Shown: positions 1-8,129, counted from the first letter of the stretch. The stretch: DNA of 64,000 nucleotides from Streptomyces catenulae (GCF_000718015.1 NZ_JODY01000017.1:124001-188000), one strand, 5' to 3'. Notes: generated by a model from the letters alone, not told the origin. Program-made: numbers and translations.

Positions 1-1
1 C

Positions 2-723
2 GGCCCGGGGCCGATCGACGGGAACCGCGGGGACACCTTGCGCTCGCGGGTCCGGCTGCTGAAAACGCCAACGTCGAATCTCGCGATCAACGGTGGCTCG
101 CAACATCCGGACAAGCGCAAGAGCGGCGGACACGGCCCGAATCTCGCGGACGAGGTCGAGCACCTGCTGCCGACCCCGAGGGCGAGCGACGGGAGCAAGG
201 GCAGCCCGAACCAGAAGCACGGCGACGGGAGTCTGACTCTGTCGAGCACAGCGGCCCGGATGCTGCCGACTCCGACCGCGACGCCGTACGGGTCGAACCG
301 CTCCCCGTCGCCGGGCGCGGCGACACGTCCCTCGCTGGACAGGATCGCGCCGAGCCTGCTGCCGACGCCGTCGGCCAGCGATCACGGGTCGAACGATGCG
401 ACTGCGCAGGAGCGGGCGGCGGCCGGTCATCAGGTCTATCTGTCGAACGTGACGACGTCGATTGGGGACCGTACGCCGAAGCCGTCACGAGGTGGGAAGG
501 GCTCACCCGAACCGCTCCTTGGCCAACTGACGATCGCGGGCGACTGAGCCCGCTGTTCGTCGAGTGGATGCTCGGCCTGCCGGCCGGTCACGTGACCGGC
601 GTTCCGGGCCTGTCGAGGGCGGCGCAGCTCAAGGCACTTGGCAATGGCGTAGTACCGCAACAGGCGGCTGGCGCGGTGCGGCTGCTGCTCGACCGCCTCG
701 ACGACATCCCGCTCGCCGTATGA
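2..723 (+). pseudogene. Phage DNA (cytosine-5) methyltransferase, 3' part, frameshifted and cut by the window edge
   Basis: The reading frame is open from the left edge, so the N-terminal catalytic half lies outside. Up to about position 450 codons starting at 2, 5, 8 and so on encode the LLPTP-type repeated inserts (LLKTPTSNLAINGG, LLPTPRASDG, MLPTPTATPYGSN, LLPTPSASDHG) that I recognise from actinophage Dcm-like methyltransferases. That frame then runs into a stop at 545. The conserved C-terminus (WGPYAEAVTRWEGL, LSPLFVEWMLGLPAGHVTG, ALGNGVVPQQA) is instead read one frame back, from about 457 to the stop at 721-723. A one-base loss between about 449 and 463 explains this. The enzyme would methylate phage DNA against host restriction. 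Inactivation is inferred; a sequencing error or programmed -1 shift is possible. Confidence 0.8.
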
Positions 724-944
724 GGTGCCGTCACTGGGACAGTCCGGCGTGCTGTTACTGCTGCGCGGCGGGCGCCCGCCGCTACGTCATTGGCTACCGC
801 TGTCCGAGCCACTCCCCCGCCGCCCTCGCCGGGCAGCCCGAGCCCCCAACCGACCCGCCCCGCATGGAAGGAGTACCGGCCCGTGGCGTGGTTCAAGATC
901 GACGACAGCGCGCACATGCACCCGAAGGTGATCGCCGCGGGTAA
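720..944 (+). CDS. Small Cys-rich phage protein (possible zinc-binding)
   Basis: The ATG overlaps the methyltransferase stop as ATGA, which suggests translational coupling. The 74-residue product begins MRCRHWDSPACCYCCAAGARR and then has YRCPSHSPAALAGQPEP, a Cys/His pattern like small zinc-binding proteins of Streptomyces phages. The last 20 residues overlap the start of the next gene (GTG at 883) in another frame, which is unusual but tolerable in a phage early operon. No enzymatic role can be assigned. The start is well supported by the overlap; the C-terminal end is less certain. Confidence 0.55.
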   Translation: MRCRHWDSPACCYCCAAGARRYVIGYRCPSHSPAALAGQPEPPTDPPRMEGVPARGVVQDRRQRAHAPEGDRRG

Positions 945-1872
945 CGCGGCGCTCGGCTTGTGGCTGCGCTGCGGCGCCTACTGCGCGCAGCACCTCACCG
1001 AGGGCCACGTGCCCGCCCTGGTCGCCAAGCAGTACGGCACCGCCCCGCAGGCCCGCAAGCTCGTCACGGCTGGTCTGTGGCACGCGCACGGGCACGACTG
1101 TCCGCGCTGCCCGCAACCGTCGGCCGCCGGTGACTACGTCGTGCACGACTACTTCGAGGCCGGGCGCAACGCCACCCGCGCGCAGGTCGAGGCCAATCGG
1201 CGGGACGCCGCCGAGCGCAAGGCGAAGAGCCGCGAGCGCGCCAACGGCGGCCAGGTCCCGGGTGGTTCGGCTGCGGATCACACGCGGGTCGTCGACGAGT
1301 CGAACGCGAATCGCGCGCGAAACGAGCGCGGGCCGTCGAGGAATCGCGAGCGAATCGAACCCCGATTTTCGGGTGGTGCCGCAGGTCAGGAGGGGGTGTC
1401 ACGGCGTGACGCCATGGGAGGTGTCACGGGCCCCCTAACCAACACCAAACCATCCCCCTCTACTTCCTTCGGAAGTAGAGGAAAACAAGCTAGCCCGGAC
1501 GGTCCGAGGATCGCCGAGCCGGTACGGCCCCTCGTCGACGCCATGAGCGCCGCCGGAATGGTCGTCTCCTGGCAGCTCGAATCGGGCGAGTGGCTGCTGC
1601 TGCACACCCTGATCGACCGCTGCGGCGTCGCCGTCCTCGTCGACCACGCCGGCGGAGCCTGGCAGGCCGCACGTACCCGGCCTCGCAGCGCTCGGTACTT
1701 CCTCGCCGGTTGGCGCTCCCTGCCCGCCACGTCGGCAAGCGCCCCCGAGGTTCCCGGGCGCGGCCCGAACGTCGTCGCGCTGCACGGCTCGCGTCCGTCC
1801 ACCACCGATCAGCGCGTGCGCGACGGTCTCGACCTCGCTGCCCGACTCCGCGAACAGGAGGCCACGTCATGA
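883..1872 (+). CDS. Phage early-region protein with WFKIDD N-terminus (replication-module type, function unknown)
   Basis: The product has 329 residues. I chose GTG 883 because GGAAGGAG lies at 866-873 and the protein then begins (M)AWFKIDDSAHMHPKV, the hallmark of a family common in Streptomyces prophages. An upstream in-frame ATG at 790 has no ribosome site. The first 110 residues look folded (LGLWLRCGAYCAQHL, a CPRC pair, VHDYFEAG). Next comes a basic helix (NRRDAAERKAKSRER), a low-complexity Arg/Gly linker and a second folded block near residues 205-300. The layout resembles phage replication or DNA-binding proteins with an N-terminal winged-helix-like part, but that is inference. It is coupled by ATGA to the next gene. 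Confidence 0.7.
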   Translation: MAWFKIDDSAHMHPKVIAAGNAALGLWLRCGAYCAQHLTEGHVPALVAKQYGTAPQARKLVTAGLWHAHGHDCPRCPQPSAAGDYVVHDYFEAGRNATRAQVEANRRDAAERKAKSRERANGGQVPGGSAADHTRVVDESNANRARNERGPSRNRERIEPRFSGGAAGQEGVSRRDAMGGVTGPLTNTKPSPSTSFGSRGKQASPDGPRIAEPVRPLVDAMSAAGMVVSWQLESGEWLLLHTLIDRCGVAVLVDHAGGAWQAARTRPRSARYFLAGWRSLPATSASAPEVPGRGPNVVALHGSRPSTTDQRVRDGLDLAARLREQEATS

Positions 1873-2687
1873 CCCCGGCCGAAGCCGCTGAACTGCTCGC
1901 CCACTGCGCCGCGTTCGACCGCCGCACCATCGGCGAGGCCGACGCCCGCGCATGGGGCCGTGCGCTGCACGATGTCCCCCTCGACGACGACACCCGAGGC
2001 GCCGTCGCCGAGCACTACGGCCACACCGACAAATGGATCACCGCCGCACAGGTACGGGAGATGCGTACCCGCATCCGCTCAGGCCGGATCGCCGCCGCGC
2101 ACCCGGTCTACGACGGCGACCCCGACGAGACCGGCAAGCAGTTCGCCGCCAACTGGCAGGCACAGATCACCGCCGCGGCCGAGGGCCACCTGCCCTCGCG
2201 CACCATCACGCAGGCAGTCGGCGCCGTGCCCTCGGCCGAGCTGCGCGCCCTGCTGCCCGCGGTCGGCCACCCGGTCGACGACGAGACCGAGCCGCAGCCC
2301 TACGTCGACGAGGCCACCCGCGCGGAAATCCGGGCCACGCTGCCCGGCAACCGGGCCGCGCTTGTCGAGCTCGCCGTCGACTGTCCCAACACGCGGTGTC
2401 GTGCTGCTCGGCGCCATCTGTGCAAGTCCTCGCGCGGCAAGGAACTGCGCGGCACCGTGCACGGCCAACGCCGCGATGTCTACGCAATCCGGCACACGCA
2501 GTGCCCCGAGTGCGGCGCCCCGCCTCGGCATCCGTGCACCACGCCGGAGCCGCACCCGGCCCGCGTCCGCGCCGCTGTCGCCGACCGGCCCGTACCGAAT
2601 CGTCGCCAGCTCGACCGCCTCATGCGCACCCCGCCCGCACCCCGCGAGACCCGCGCCCGCCACACCTCGGGAGGCAACCCCCGATGA
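1869..2687 (+). CDS. Phage early protein with paired zinc-knuckle motifs
   Basis: A 272-residue protein whose ATG overlaps the previous stop (ATGA). The N-terminal part (TPAEAAELLAHCAAFDRR, then GRALHDVPLDDDTRGAV) is predicted helical. Near residue 175-225 there are two Cys/His clusters, CPNTRCRAARRHLC and CPECGAPPRHPC, each followed by basic residues. Such clusters usually bind zinc and are seen in a broad family of actinobacterial and phage DNA-associated proteins. The C-terminus is Arg/Pro-rich and probably disordered. It sits in the early operon between the WFKIDD protein and a run of small genes, consistent with a DNA metabolism or regulatory role, not shown directly. Confidence 0.7.
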   Translation: MTPAEAAELLAHCAAFDRRTIGEADARAWGRALHDVPLDDDTRGAVAEHYGHTDKWITAAQVREMRTRIRSGRIAAAHPVYDGDPDETGKQFAANWQAQITAAAEGHLPSRTITQAVGAVPSAELRALLPAVGHPVDDETEPQPYVDEATRAEIRATLPGNRAALVELAVDCPNTRCRAARRHLCKSSRGKELRGTVHGQRRDVYAIRHTQCPECGAPPRHPCTTPEPHPARVRAAVADRPVPNRRQLDRLMRTPPAPRETRARHTSGGNPR

Positions 2688-2929
2688 CTCCCGCAGCCGC
2701 GCGAGCCGTGATCGCCGCCCACCTCACCGACGCACTCGACGTGCACCCCCACCTCGCCACGCTCACCGCCGCCGGACTGCTCGACCGCCTCGCCATCGAG
2801 GGATGGGAGATCAACACCACCCGGCACGCGCGACCGGTCGCGCCTCGCGCGCGGGGGAACCGCGGCACTCGGCGCTCCCTCTCTCGGCTGCTGCGCCGTA
2901 CCCGTGCGGACGGAGGTACCGCCCGATGA
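2684..2929 (+). CDS. Small phage early protein, unknown function
   Basis: 81 residues, ATG overlapping the preceding stop (ATGA), with GGGAGG at about 2,670. The N-terminal 45 residues (TPAAARAVIAAHLTDALD, LTAAGLLDRLAIEGWEIN) look helical. The C-terminal third is strongly basic (RARGNRGTRRSLSRLLRRTR). No family is recognised. The tight coupling on both sides argues that it is a real early gene. Confidence 0.6.
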   Translation: MTPAAARAVIAAHLTDALDVHPHLATLTAAGLLDRLAIEGWEINTTRHARPVAPRARGNRGTRRSLSRLLRRTRADGGTAR

Positions 2930-3111
2930 CCGTCGATCCCGTGCTCGCCCTGATCGCGCTGCTCGCCGCCGTCGCCGTCGTACTGCTCGCCCGCCACGCC
3001 GGCCGCCGCTCCCCCGGGCCGCTGTGCGCACGCCGACCGGCCACCGTCCGCGACGCCTGCTCGACGCGCTGCCCCGCCTGCACCGCGCTGAAGAAAGAGA
3101 GCCACCGATGA
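2926..3111 (+). CDS. Small phage membrane protein with C-terminal CxxC
   Basis: 61 residues. The start is fixed by GGAGG at 2,911-2,915 and by ATGA overlap with the previous gene. Residues 3-23 (DPVLALIALLAAVAVVLLA) form one clear transmembrane helix followed by Arg residues, predicting an N-out, C-in single-pass protein. The tail holds CARRP, then CSTRCPACTALKK, possibly a small metal site. Single-pass proteins of this size are frequent in phage early operons; a specific role cannot be given. Confidence 0.6.
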   Translation: MTVDPVLALIALLAAVAVVLLARHAGRRSPGPLCARRPATVRDACSTRCPACTALKKESHR

Positions 3112-3566
3112 CCGCCCGTACCCGGTCCGACTCCCGTCGCGGCCGGATCGCCGCCCGCGAGGCCGAGCGCGACGCTCGCCGCAACCGGCTCCGGCTGTTC
3201 CTCGCCCGCGCCGACCGGGGAGTGCTGAGCACCGAGGACGCCGCCCAACTCCGCGGCGACGTCGAGGCCGAGCTCGCCGAGTGCGACACCTTCCGGCGCA
3301 GCGCCGGCGGGCAGCAGGCCGCGGCGATGCGGCTGCACAAGCGCGTCGAGGCGGCCGAGCAGGCCATCGTCGAGGCCGAGGCCGAACGCGACCGCCACGC
3401 CACGGCAGCGGCCGAGCTCGCCGAACGCCTCACCGTCGCCGGGCAACTCACCTACGCACTGACGGACGCGCTGACCGGCGACGAATGGCACCTCGCCTAC
3501 ACCGCGCGCCGTCTGTGTGCCGGGCGCATCAGCCCGCAGCAGGCCCTCACCGAAACCACCGGCTGA
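3108..3566 (+). CDS. Phage coiled-coil protein, unknown function
   Basis: 152 residues, again joined to the gene before by ATGA. The sequence is highly charged and predicted almost wholly helical. Heptad-like stretches run through residues 15-105 (AREAERDARRNRLRLFLAR, KRVEAAEQAIVEAEAERDRH). The last 40 residues (GDEWHLAYTARRLCAGRISPQQAL) look like a short capping domain. Proteins of this build are common in actinophage early regions and lack an assigned activity. Confidence 0.6.
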   Translation: MTARTRSDSRRGRIAAREAERDARRNRLRLFLARADRGVLSTEDAAQLRGDVEAELAECDTFRRSAGGQQAAAMRLHKRVEAAEQAIVEAEAERDRHATAAAELAERLTVAGQLTYALTDALTGDEWHLAYTARRLCAGRISPQQALTETTG

Positions 3567-3586
3567 CCCCGAAGGGAGCACCGCCC

Positions 3587-4378
3587 ATGACCACCACCAC
3601 GTTCGCCCGCCACGAGACCGCCGATGCGCTGCTCGTCGTCCGCCACGAGTGGGCCCGGCTGCTGCTCGCGATCGAGTGCCCGCCGCCGGCCGCCGGGTGG
3701 CCGCCGCGCGAGACCCGTGGATTCCTGCGCACCGGCGGGGACGACGAGCAGATCGTCGTCGAGGACCGGTCGCCGCTCGTGCTGCGCGAGCACCCCGCCC
3801 CCGCCAATTTGGATGCACTCGACGCGCGGCTCGCCATCGAGCGGATGCTGTACGACCTCGCCGACACCCTTGCCGCCACCGTCCAGCACACCGAGGCGGA
3901 CGACCCGCGCCGCTGGACGTTCCGCAGCCTCACCTCGCCCGGCAGCCGCGCGCACGGCCCCCACTGGGCCTCGGTATGGATCGAGGGTCGCGTGCTCGAC
4001 GAGGACACCGGCCCCGAGCAGCAGCTCGACGGCACCCTCGCTCCGCCGCCGTTCGCTCCCCTGCCTCCGCACCTGCTGCACGAGGCACGGCGCACCGCCC
4101 GGACCGTCGAGGGCCGCCTGCTGCGCGCCCTCGGGGAGGAACCGCGCCGCACGCCCATACCGAGCAGGGTGTGCCCGTGGTGCGGTAGCGAGCTCACCCT
4201 GCACAAGGACCCCGGCGACGACTCGTCGGCCGTGACCTGCTCGACCGGGCCGAGCTGCACCGCCCCGGTGCCGCTCGACCGGCTCGGCCGGCGCGTGTGG
4301 ACACGCGGCGACCTGGTCGACCTGCACACCGCCCTCGCCACCACGCCGCAGCACACCGAGCGGGGGCGCGCCGCATGA
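3587..4378 (+). CDS. Phage early protein with C-terminal zinc ribbon
   Basis: 263 residues, start at ATG 3,587 behind GAAGGGAG at 3,571-3,578. Residues 1-185 have no recognised domain but include ordered segments (DALLVVRHEWARLLLAIE, HWASVWIEGRVLDE). Near residue 195-225 a zinc ribbon is visible: CPWCGSELTLHKDPGD followed by CSTGPSC. The end (RRVWTRGDLVDLHTAL) resembles a helix packed after such ribbons. This is a family of hypothetical proteins seen repeatedly in Streptomyces phages; nucleic-acid binding is the best guess. Confidence 0.65.
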   Translation: MTTTTFARHETADALLVVRHEWARLLLAIECPPPAAGWPPRETRGFLRTGGDDEQIVVEDRSPLVLREHPAPANLDALDARLAIERMLYDLADTLAATVQHTEADDPRRWTFRSLTSPGSRAHGPHWASVWIEGRVLDEDTGPEQQLDGTLAPPPFAPLPPHLLHEARRTARTVEGRLLRALGEEPRRTPIPSRVCPWCGSELTLHKDPGDDSSAVTCSTGPSCTAPVPLDRLGRRVWTRGDLVDLHTALATTPQHTERGRAA

Positions 4379-4596
4379 CCGCGGAACAGCACGATTTCTT
4401 CGGTGAGTTCGAGGCGTACGTCGTCGGCCGGGAGGCCGCGCGGTGGCAGGCCGAGCTCGACCGCCGCCTCGCTCGGCTCGGCGAGCAGCTCGCCGACGTC
4501 GCCGCGCAGGCCGCCGTCGAGCTGCCCGAGGCCGGACGGGCGTGGTTCCTGCGCCGGGTGCGGGAGGTGACCACCGAGGCGCGGGCGGGCGGGTAG
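4375..4596 (+). CDS. Small helical phage protein
   Basis: 73 residues, ATGA overlap with the upstream gene, last gene of the early chain. The sequence (FGEFEAYVVGREAARWQAEL, then LGEQLADVAAQAAVEL) is amphipathic helix throughout with no motif I can name. It ends 26 bases before the convergent HTH gene at 4,622-4,915. Confidence 0.5.
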   Translation: MTAEQHDFFGEFEAYVVGREAARWQAELDRRLARLGEQLADVAAQAAVELPEAGRAWFLRRVREVTTEARAGG

Positions 4597-4621
4597 CTGG
4601 CCGCGTCGTGGCTGATCGGCC

Positions 4622-4915
4622 TTACTTTCCCTTGGCGAGTTGATCGACACGGGGAATGGAAAGGTCGATCAGCTCGGCGACCTCACGCAGCTTGAGCCCG
4701 CGTCCGTACCGCAGTTCGCGCACGCCGTCGCTGCGAACTGCCTTGACCCGGCGACCGGCATCGGGCAGCAACTCGTCAGCCAGCTCGCGGGCGGCGAACT
4801 CCCGCTCGACCGGGTCGCCGAGCTCGTCGAGGCAGGCGACGGCTGCGTTGATGTGCGCTTCCATGCGGGCGCGCCGGTCGGCGCGTTCCTGCTCAGCGGG
4901 GTCGGTGTCGGTCAT
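4622..4915 (-). CDS. Helix-turn-helix DNA-binding protein of the prophage
   Basis: 97 residues on the opposite strand from its neighbours. The C-terminal part (RSDGVRELRYGRGLKLREV, AELIDLSIPRVDQLAKGK) forms a helix-turn-helix like sigma-70 region 4 or homeodomain-like folds. The N-terminal 65 residues are acidic and helical. It ends very close to the C-terminal helix, so this may be a compact regulator. Its ATG faces the promoter and direct repeats at 4,947-4,990, which makes it a candidate autoregulator and switch between early and late genes. That link is inferred from position only. Confidence 0.6.
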   Translation of the reverse strand: MTDTDPAEQERADRRARMEAHINAAVACLDELGDPVEREFAARELADELLPDAGRRVKAVRSDGVRELRYGRGLKLREVAELIDLSIPRVDQLAKGK

Positions 4916-4946
4916 GGGAGCAGCGTACGGCCTTCGCCGAGATTCT

Positions 4947-4990
4947 TTTCTAGACCCTCTTGATTTTCTATTTCTAGACCCCCTATAAAT
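4947..4990 (+). promoter_or_regulatory. AT-rich promoter with two exact 11-bp direct repeats
   Basis: The sequence TTTCTAGACCC occurs at 4,947-4,957 and again at 4,971-4,981, 24 bp apart. Between and after them lie a -35-like TTGATT (4,960-4,965) and a -10-like TATAAA (4,984-4,989) with an 18-bp spacer, pointing toward the gene at 5,029. The second repeat fills the spacer, so a bound protein would block polymerase. The HTH product of 4,622-4,915 is the obvious candidate binder. This is one of the few AT-rich spots in the prophage. Confidence 0.55.
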
Positions 4991-5028
4991 GAGGAGTCAG
5001 CGCACGCCGACCGAAAGGACGCATCACC

Positions 5029-5253
5029 GTGCAGACCTTCACGAACGCCGCCCGCAACACCCTCGTCGACGAACTCGACATCCCCGCCGACATGCGCGCC
5101 GCCTTCGACAAGGCCACCTACAACGCCTCGCGCAACCTCTGGAGCGTCGACCTCACCGACGACCAGCTCGGTACCGCGCTGCACCTCCTGCGCGCCAACA
5201 ACCGCAAGCAGGGGCCATGGGGCGACGCGCAGGACGCATCCCGCACTTCCTGA
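5029..5253 (+). CDS. Small phage protein, unknown function
   Basis: 74 residues from GTG 5,029, with GAAAGGA at 5,013-5,019 as ribosome site. The sequence (QTFTNAARNTLVDELDIP, AFDKATYNASRNLWSVDL) appears compact and alpha/beta, with WSVDLTDDQLGTALHLLR suggesting a small globular fold. It is the first gene behind the repeat-bearing promoter. No family is recognised. Confidence 0.55.
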   Translation: MQTFTNAARNTLVDELDIPADMRAAFDKATYNASRNLWSVDLTDDQLGTALHLLRANNRKQGPWGDAQDASRTS

Positions 5254-5329
5254 TCACCCGCCGTCGATCGGCGCCCCCGTCGAGACATGTGACGGGGGCG
5301 GCCGTCCCACCACCGAAGGAGCGAACGTC

Positions 5330-5617
5330 ATGGCATCGGCCAACGCCGTCAGTCGACACATGGGTAAGCGCTTCACACGCAGCCGCCGGGAGTCGGAGGA
5401 AGGATTCGAGGTCTTCGCGGGCGACGATCCGGGCTCGGTGATCGTGCACTACGAATGCGGCGACAAGCTGAACCGATCCCTCACGGGTGACGAGCAGCGA
5501 GCGCGCATAACCGCGGTGATGGCGGAGTACACCGAGTACCTGCGTGACCGCTGGCACGTGGCGCCGGACCCGGAGATCCGTCCCATGCTCGTACTGCACG
5601 ACCACACAGCGGCGTAG
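5330..5617 (+). CDS. Small phage protein, unknown function
   Basis: 95 residues, ATG 5,330 preceded by GAAGGAG at about 5,315. The composition is balanced and charged, with likely beta-strand (SVIVHYECGDKL) and helix (QRARITAVMAEYTEYLRDRW). It is followed by a strong hairpin at 5,642-5,674, so it probably closes the short transcription unit begun at 5,029. Confidence 0.55.
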   Translation: MASANAVSRHMGKRFTRSRRESEEGFEVFAGDDPGSVIVHYECGDKLNRSLTGDEQRARITAVMAEYTEYLRDRWHVAPDPEIRPMLVLHDHTAA

Positions 5618-5641
5618 CCGAACCCGTCCCCCGTACGCTGC

Positions 5642-5674
5642 GCCCGCCTCGGTGACCTCGCCACCGAGGCGGGC
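5642..5674 (+). terminator. Intrinsic-type hairpin after gene 5,330-5,617
   Basis: A perfect 13-bp stem (arms 5,642-5,654 and 5,662-5,674, rich in G and C) closes a 7-nt loop. There is no T-run, as is usual in Streptomyces. It separates the small regulatory unit from the late operon. Confidence 0.6.
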
Positions 5675-5938
5675 CAACCGCCGCGAGGGGGCAACCCTCA
5701 TGGAAACCGCCAAGGCGTACGGCGTTGAGACCGTCCGCCGGGGCGCCGCTTGACTTCTCGGCCGGGCGCCCGCCCCGGGGAAGTCCAGCAACTCGACGCA
5801 TTTCGAGAAGGGTTGCGCCGTTATCTCTTCGTGACCTAATGTTGGGGCCGTCTCCGGCCTGCCCGGAAACTCCCCGATCTCGTACGCCCCGCCGTCCCCC
5901 GTCGGCGGGGCGTACGTATGCCCGTAGGGAGGTGACGC
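5675..5938 (+). promoter_or_regulatory. Leader and probable promoter of the late (structural) operon
   Basis: This 264-base stretch has no convincing gene; a 17-codon ORF at 5,700-5,753 is too short to judge. TTGCGC (5,813-5,818) and TAATGT (5,837-5,842), 18 bp apart, fit a sigma-70-type promoter. Downstream is a perfect 14-bp stem-loop (arms 5,881-5,894 and 5,903-5,916) just before the GGGAGG of the terminase small subunit. It could act as a 5' stabiliser or antitermination site. The start of transcription is inferred. Confidence 0.45.
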
Positions 5939-6388
5939 GTGGCCGAGCCGATCACCGCCCGCGACCGCGAGGGCGTTCGCCGCCTGCACGCCGAGGGCCA
6001 GTCGCGCAACAAGATCGCCCGGACGATCGGGCGCAGCGCCGCCACGGTGAGCAAGATCGCGCGCGCCGAGGGGCTCGCCTTCTCCGGGGGCGCTCGGGTC
6101 GCCGCAGCCACCGAGGCACGGCGGGCCGATGCTGCGGCGCGGCGTGAGCAGCTCGCCGACGAGGCGCTCGACGGTGCCCTCGGGCAGGTCACCAAGACCA
6201 CCGGCGCCGATTCGGCGCGCGATGCCCGCGACCACGCCACCGCCGCCCGAGCCTTGACCGAGGTGCACGCCCGTGTCGCCGAGCTCGCCCGTCATACCGG
6301 GAGCGGCAGCGCGGGCGGCTCGATGCTCGACAAGCTCGCCGACGCCCTGCTCGGCCCGCCCAACGGTGGTGACCGCGACGGGGGGTGA
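5939..6388 (+). CDS. Terminase small subunit (HTH, phage packaging)
   Basis: 149 residues from GTG 5,939 with GGGAGG at 5,928-5,933. Residues 5-45 form a resolvase-like helix-turn-helix (GVRRLHAEGQSRNKIARTIG, then RSAATVSKIARAEGL) used by small terminases to recognise the packaging site. A long charged helix follows (RRADAAARREQLADEALDGAL) and a C-terminal tail. The gene ends three bases before the large-subunit start, the standard arrangement. The small subunit would bind phage DNA and recruit the ATPase/nuclease. Confidence 0.75.
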   Translation: MAEPITARDREGVRRLHAEGQSRNKIARTIGRSAATVSKIARAEGLAFSGGARVAAATEARRADAAARREQLADEALDGALGQVTKTTGADSARDARDHATAARALTEVHARVAELARHTGSGSAGGSMLDKLADALLGPPNGGDRDGG

Positions 6389-6391
6389 GCC

Positions 6392-7621
6392 TTGACCGTA
6401 CCCCTGTCCGACAAGCAACTGCGCTCGATCCGCGAGTCGGCCCGCGCGCGCATCTCGATCTGGCACGGCAGCGTTCGCTCGGGCAAGACCATCGCGAGTC
6501 TTCTCGCGTTCCTGCTCGCGCTACGCCGGGCGCCGGCAACCGGGTTGATCCTGGTGTGCGGCCGGTCGTTGCAGACGATCGAGCGGAACATCATCGAGCC
6601 ACTTCAAGACCCCGGGTTGTTCGGGACTGCGGCCGACGAGGTGCGGCACACCCGCGGTGCGACCACCGCGAACATCCTCGGCCGCACCGTGCACCTGATC
6701 GGTGCGAGCGATGCGCGGGCCGAGGGCCGGCTGCGCGGCGCGACCGCCGCCCTTGCCTACGTCGACGAGGCGACCCTCGTCCCCGAGGGGTTTTGGACAC
6801 AGCTGCTTGCCCGCCTGTCCGTGAACGGTGCGCGGCTGCTCGCCACCACGAACCCGGACGCGCCGAGACACTGGCTCCGCACCTCGTACCTCGACCGCGA
6901 GGCCGAGCTCGACCTCGCCTCGTGGCACTTCCGCCTCGCCGACAACCCCAGCCTTTCCGAGGCGTACGTCGCTGCCCTGTCGGCCGAGTACGTCGGTCTG
7001 TGGCGGCGCCGGATGATCGATGGCGCGTGGTGCGTCGCCGAAGGGTCCGTGTACGACATGTTCGACGAGGCCGAGCACGTCGTCGACGAGCTACCGCCCA
7101 TGCGCCGACACTGGCTCGGCGTCGACTACGGCACGAGCAACCCCTTCTCCGCGATCCTGCTCGGCCTCGGCGACGACGATCGGTTGTACGCGGTCGCCGA
7201 GTGGCGCCACGACGCCCGCCGGGTTCACCGGCAGATGACCGACGCGCAGTACAGCCGCGCCGTGCGCGCGTGGCTCGACGAGCTCGACGTCGAACCGGCG
7301 TGGACGTTCGTCGACCCCTCGGCCGCCTCGTTCCTCACTCAGCTATGGGCGGACGGGCACCCCGGCGTCGCCCGCGCCGACAACTCGGTGCTTGACGGCA
7401 TCCGTTCGACCGCGACCGCCCTCGACTTGGGGCTGCTGCGCGTGCACCGCTCGTGCGAGGGGCTGCTCGGCGAGCTGCCCGGCTACGCATGGTCGGAAGA
7501 GGCCGCCGCGCGCGGCGAGGACAAGCCCCTCAAGCAGAACGACCACTCGGTCGACGCGCTGCGCTACGTCGTCCACAGCACCGCGCACGAATGGCGAGGG
7601 CTGCTCGCCCCGGCCGCATAG
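6392..7621 (+). CDS. terL: Terminase large subunit (packaging ATPase/nuclease)
   Basis: 409 residues, start TTG 6,392 with GGGGGTGAG just upstream. Walker A is GSVRSGKT at residues 26-33, and Walker B is AYVDEA with D125-E126. The C-terminal RNase H-like nuclease has acidic residues at the expected places: D245 in GVDYGTSNPF, D308 in FVDPSAAS, and D384/D388 in NDHSVDALRY. This matches the PBSX/Terminase_3-type family at usual length. It cuts concatemeric DNA and pumps it into the procapsid through the portal encoded two genes on. Confidence 0.93.
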   Translation: MTVPLSDKQLRSIRESARARISIWHGSVRSGKTIASLLAFLLALRRAPATGLILVCGRSLQTIERNIIEPLQDPGLFGTAADEVRHTRGATTANILGRTVHLIGASDARAEGRLRGATAALAYVDEATLVPEGFWTQLLARLSVNGARLLATTNPDAPRHWLRTSYLDREAELDLASWHFRLADNPSLSEAYVAALSAEYVGLWRRRMIDGAWCVAEGSVYDMFDEAEHVVDELPPMRRHWLGVDYGTSNPFSAILLGLGDDDRLYAVAEWRHDARRVHRQMTDAQYSRAVRAWLDELDVEPAWTFVDPSAASFLTQLWADGHPGVARADNSVLDGIRSTATALDLGLLRVHRSCEGLLGELPGYAWSEEAAARGEDKPLKQNDHSVDALRYVVHSTAHEWRGLLAPAA

Positions 7622-7691
7622 CGCACCCCGACCACCGCCCCGCCCGCACCTGTTGGCGCCTGGGCCTCGTCATGAAGGGGGGCGGCGCACT

Positions 7692-8129
7692 GTGTGTACT
7701 GGCTGGGCCGACCGTTTCCTCGCCACCGTCACCGACGCCCCGGGCGGCTGCTGGCAGTGGACCGGCTACCTGATGCCCAACGGGTACGCCCGCATCAGCG
7801 TCGACGGCGAGCGGCGGTACGCGCACCGCGTCGCCTACGAGGCGTTCGTCGCCCCCATCCCCGACGACCTCGTTATCGACCACCTGTGCCGCAACCGCGG
7901 ATGCGTGAACCCCGAGCACCTCGACGCCGTAACGCAGCGCGTCAACGTCCTGCGCGGGCAATCGTACGCCGCCGCCCGCGCCCGACAGGTCGCGTGCATC
8001 CGAGGTCACCGGTTCGACAACGCCAACACCTACCGGGCCACGAACGGAACCCGGAAGTGCCGCAGGTGCCGGGCCAACGCGCGAAACCGCGCCCGCAACA
8101 GACAGGGGGCGACCTGTGCCGCTGCCTGA
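7692..8129 (+). CDS. HNH endonuclease
   Basis: 145 residues. The chosen start is GTG 7,692, giving (M)CTGWADRFLATVTDAPGGC, with AAGGGGGG at 7,675-7,682. The HNH core is VIDHLCRNRGCVNPEHL, preceded by RRYAHRVAYEAF. A C-terminal zinc-knuckle (CIRGHRFDNANTYRATNG, then CRRCRA) is typical of this phage HNH subgroup. HNH proteins beside terminases are required for DNA packaging and cos cleavage in several phages, a likely role here. The 3' end overlaps the portal gene by 14 bases. Confidence 0.88.
   Translation: MCTGWADRFLATVTDAPGGCWQWTGYLMPNGYARISVDGERRYAHRVAYEAFVAPIPDDLVIDHLCRNRGCVNPEHLDAVTQRVNVLRGQSYAAARARQVACIRGHRFDNANTYRATNGTRKCRRCRANARNRARNRQGATCAAA

Noticed and set aside
5700..5753. 17-codon ORF before the late operon
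   Set aside because: It has a purine-rich site upstream but is too short to judge and has no known relative; left within the leader region.
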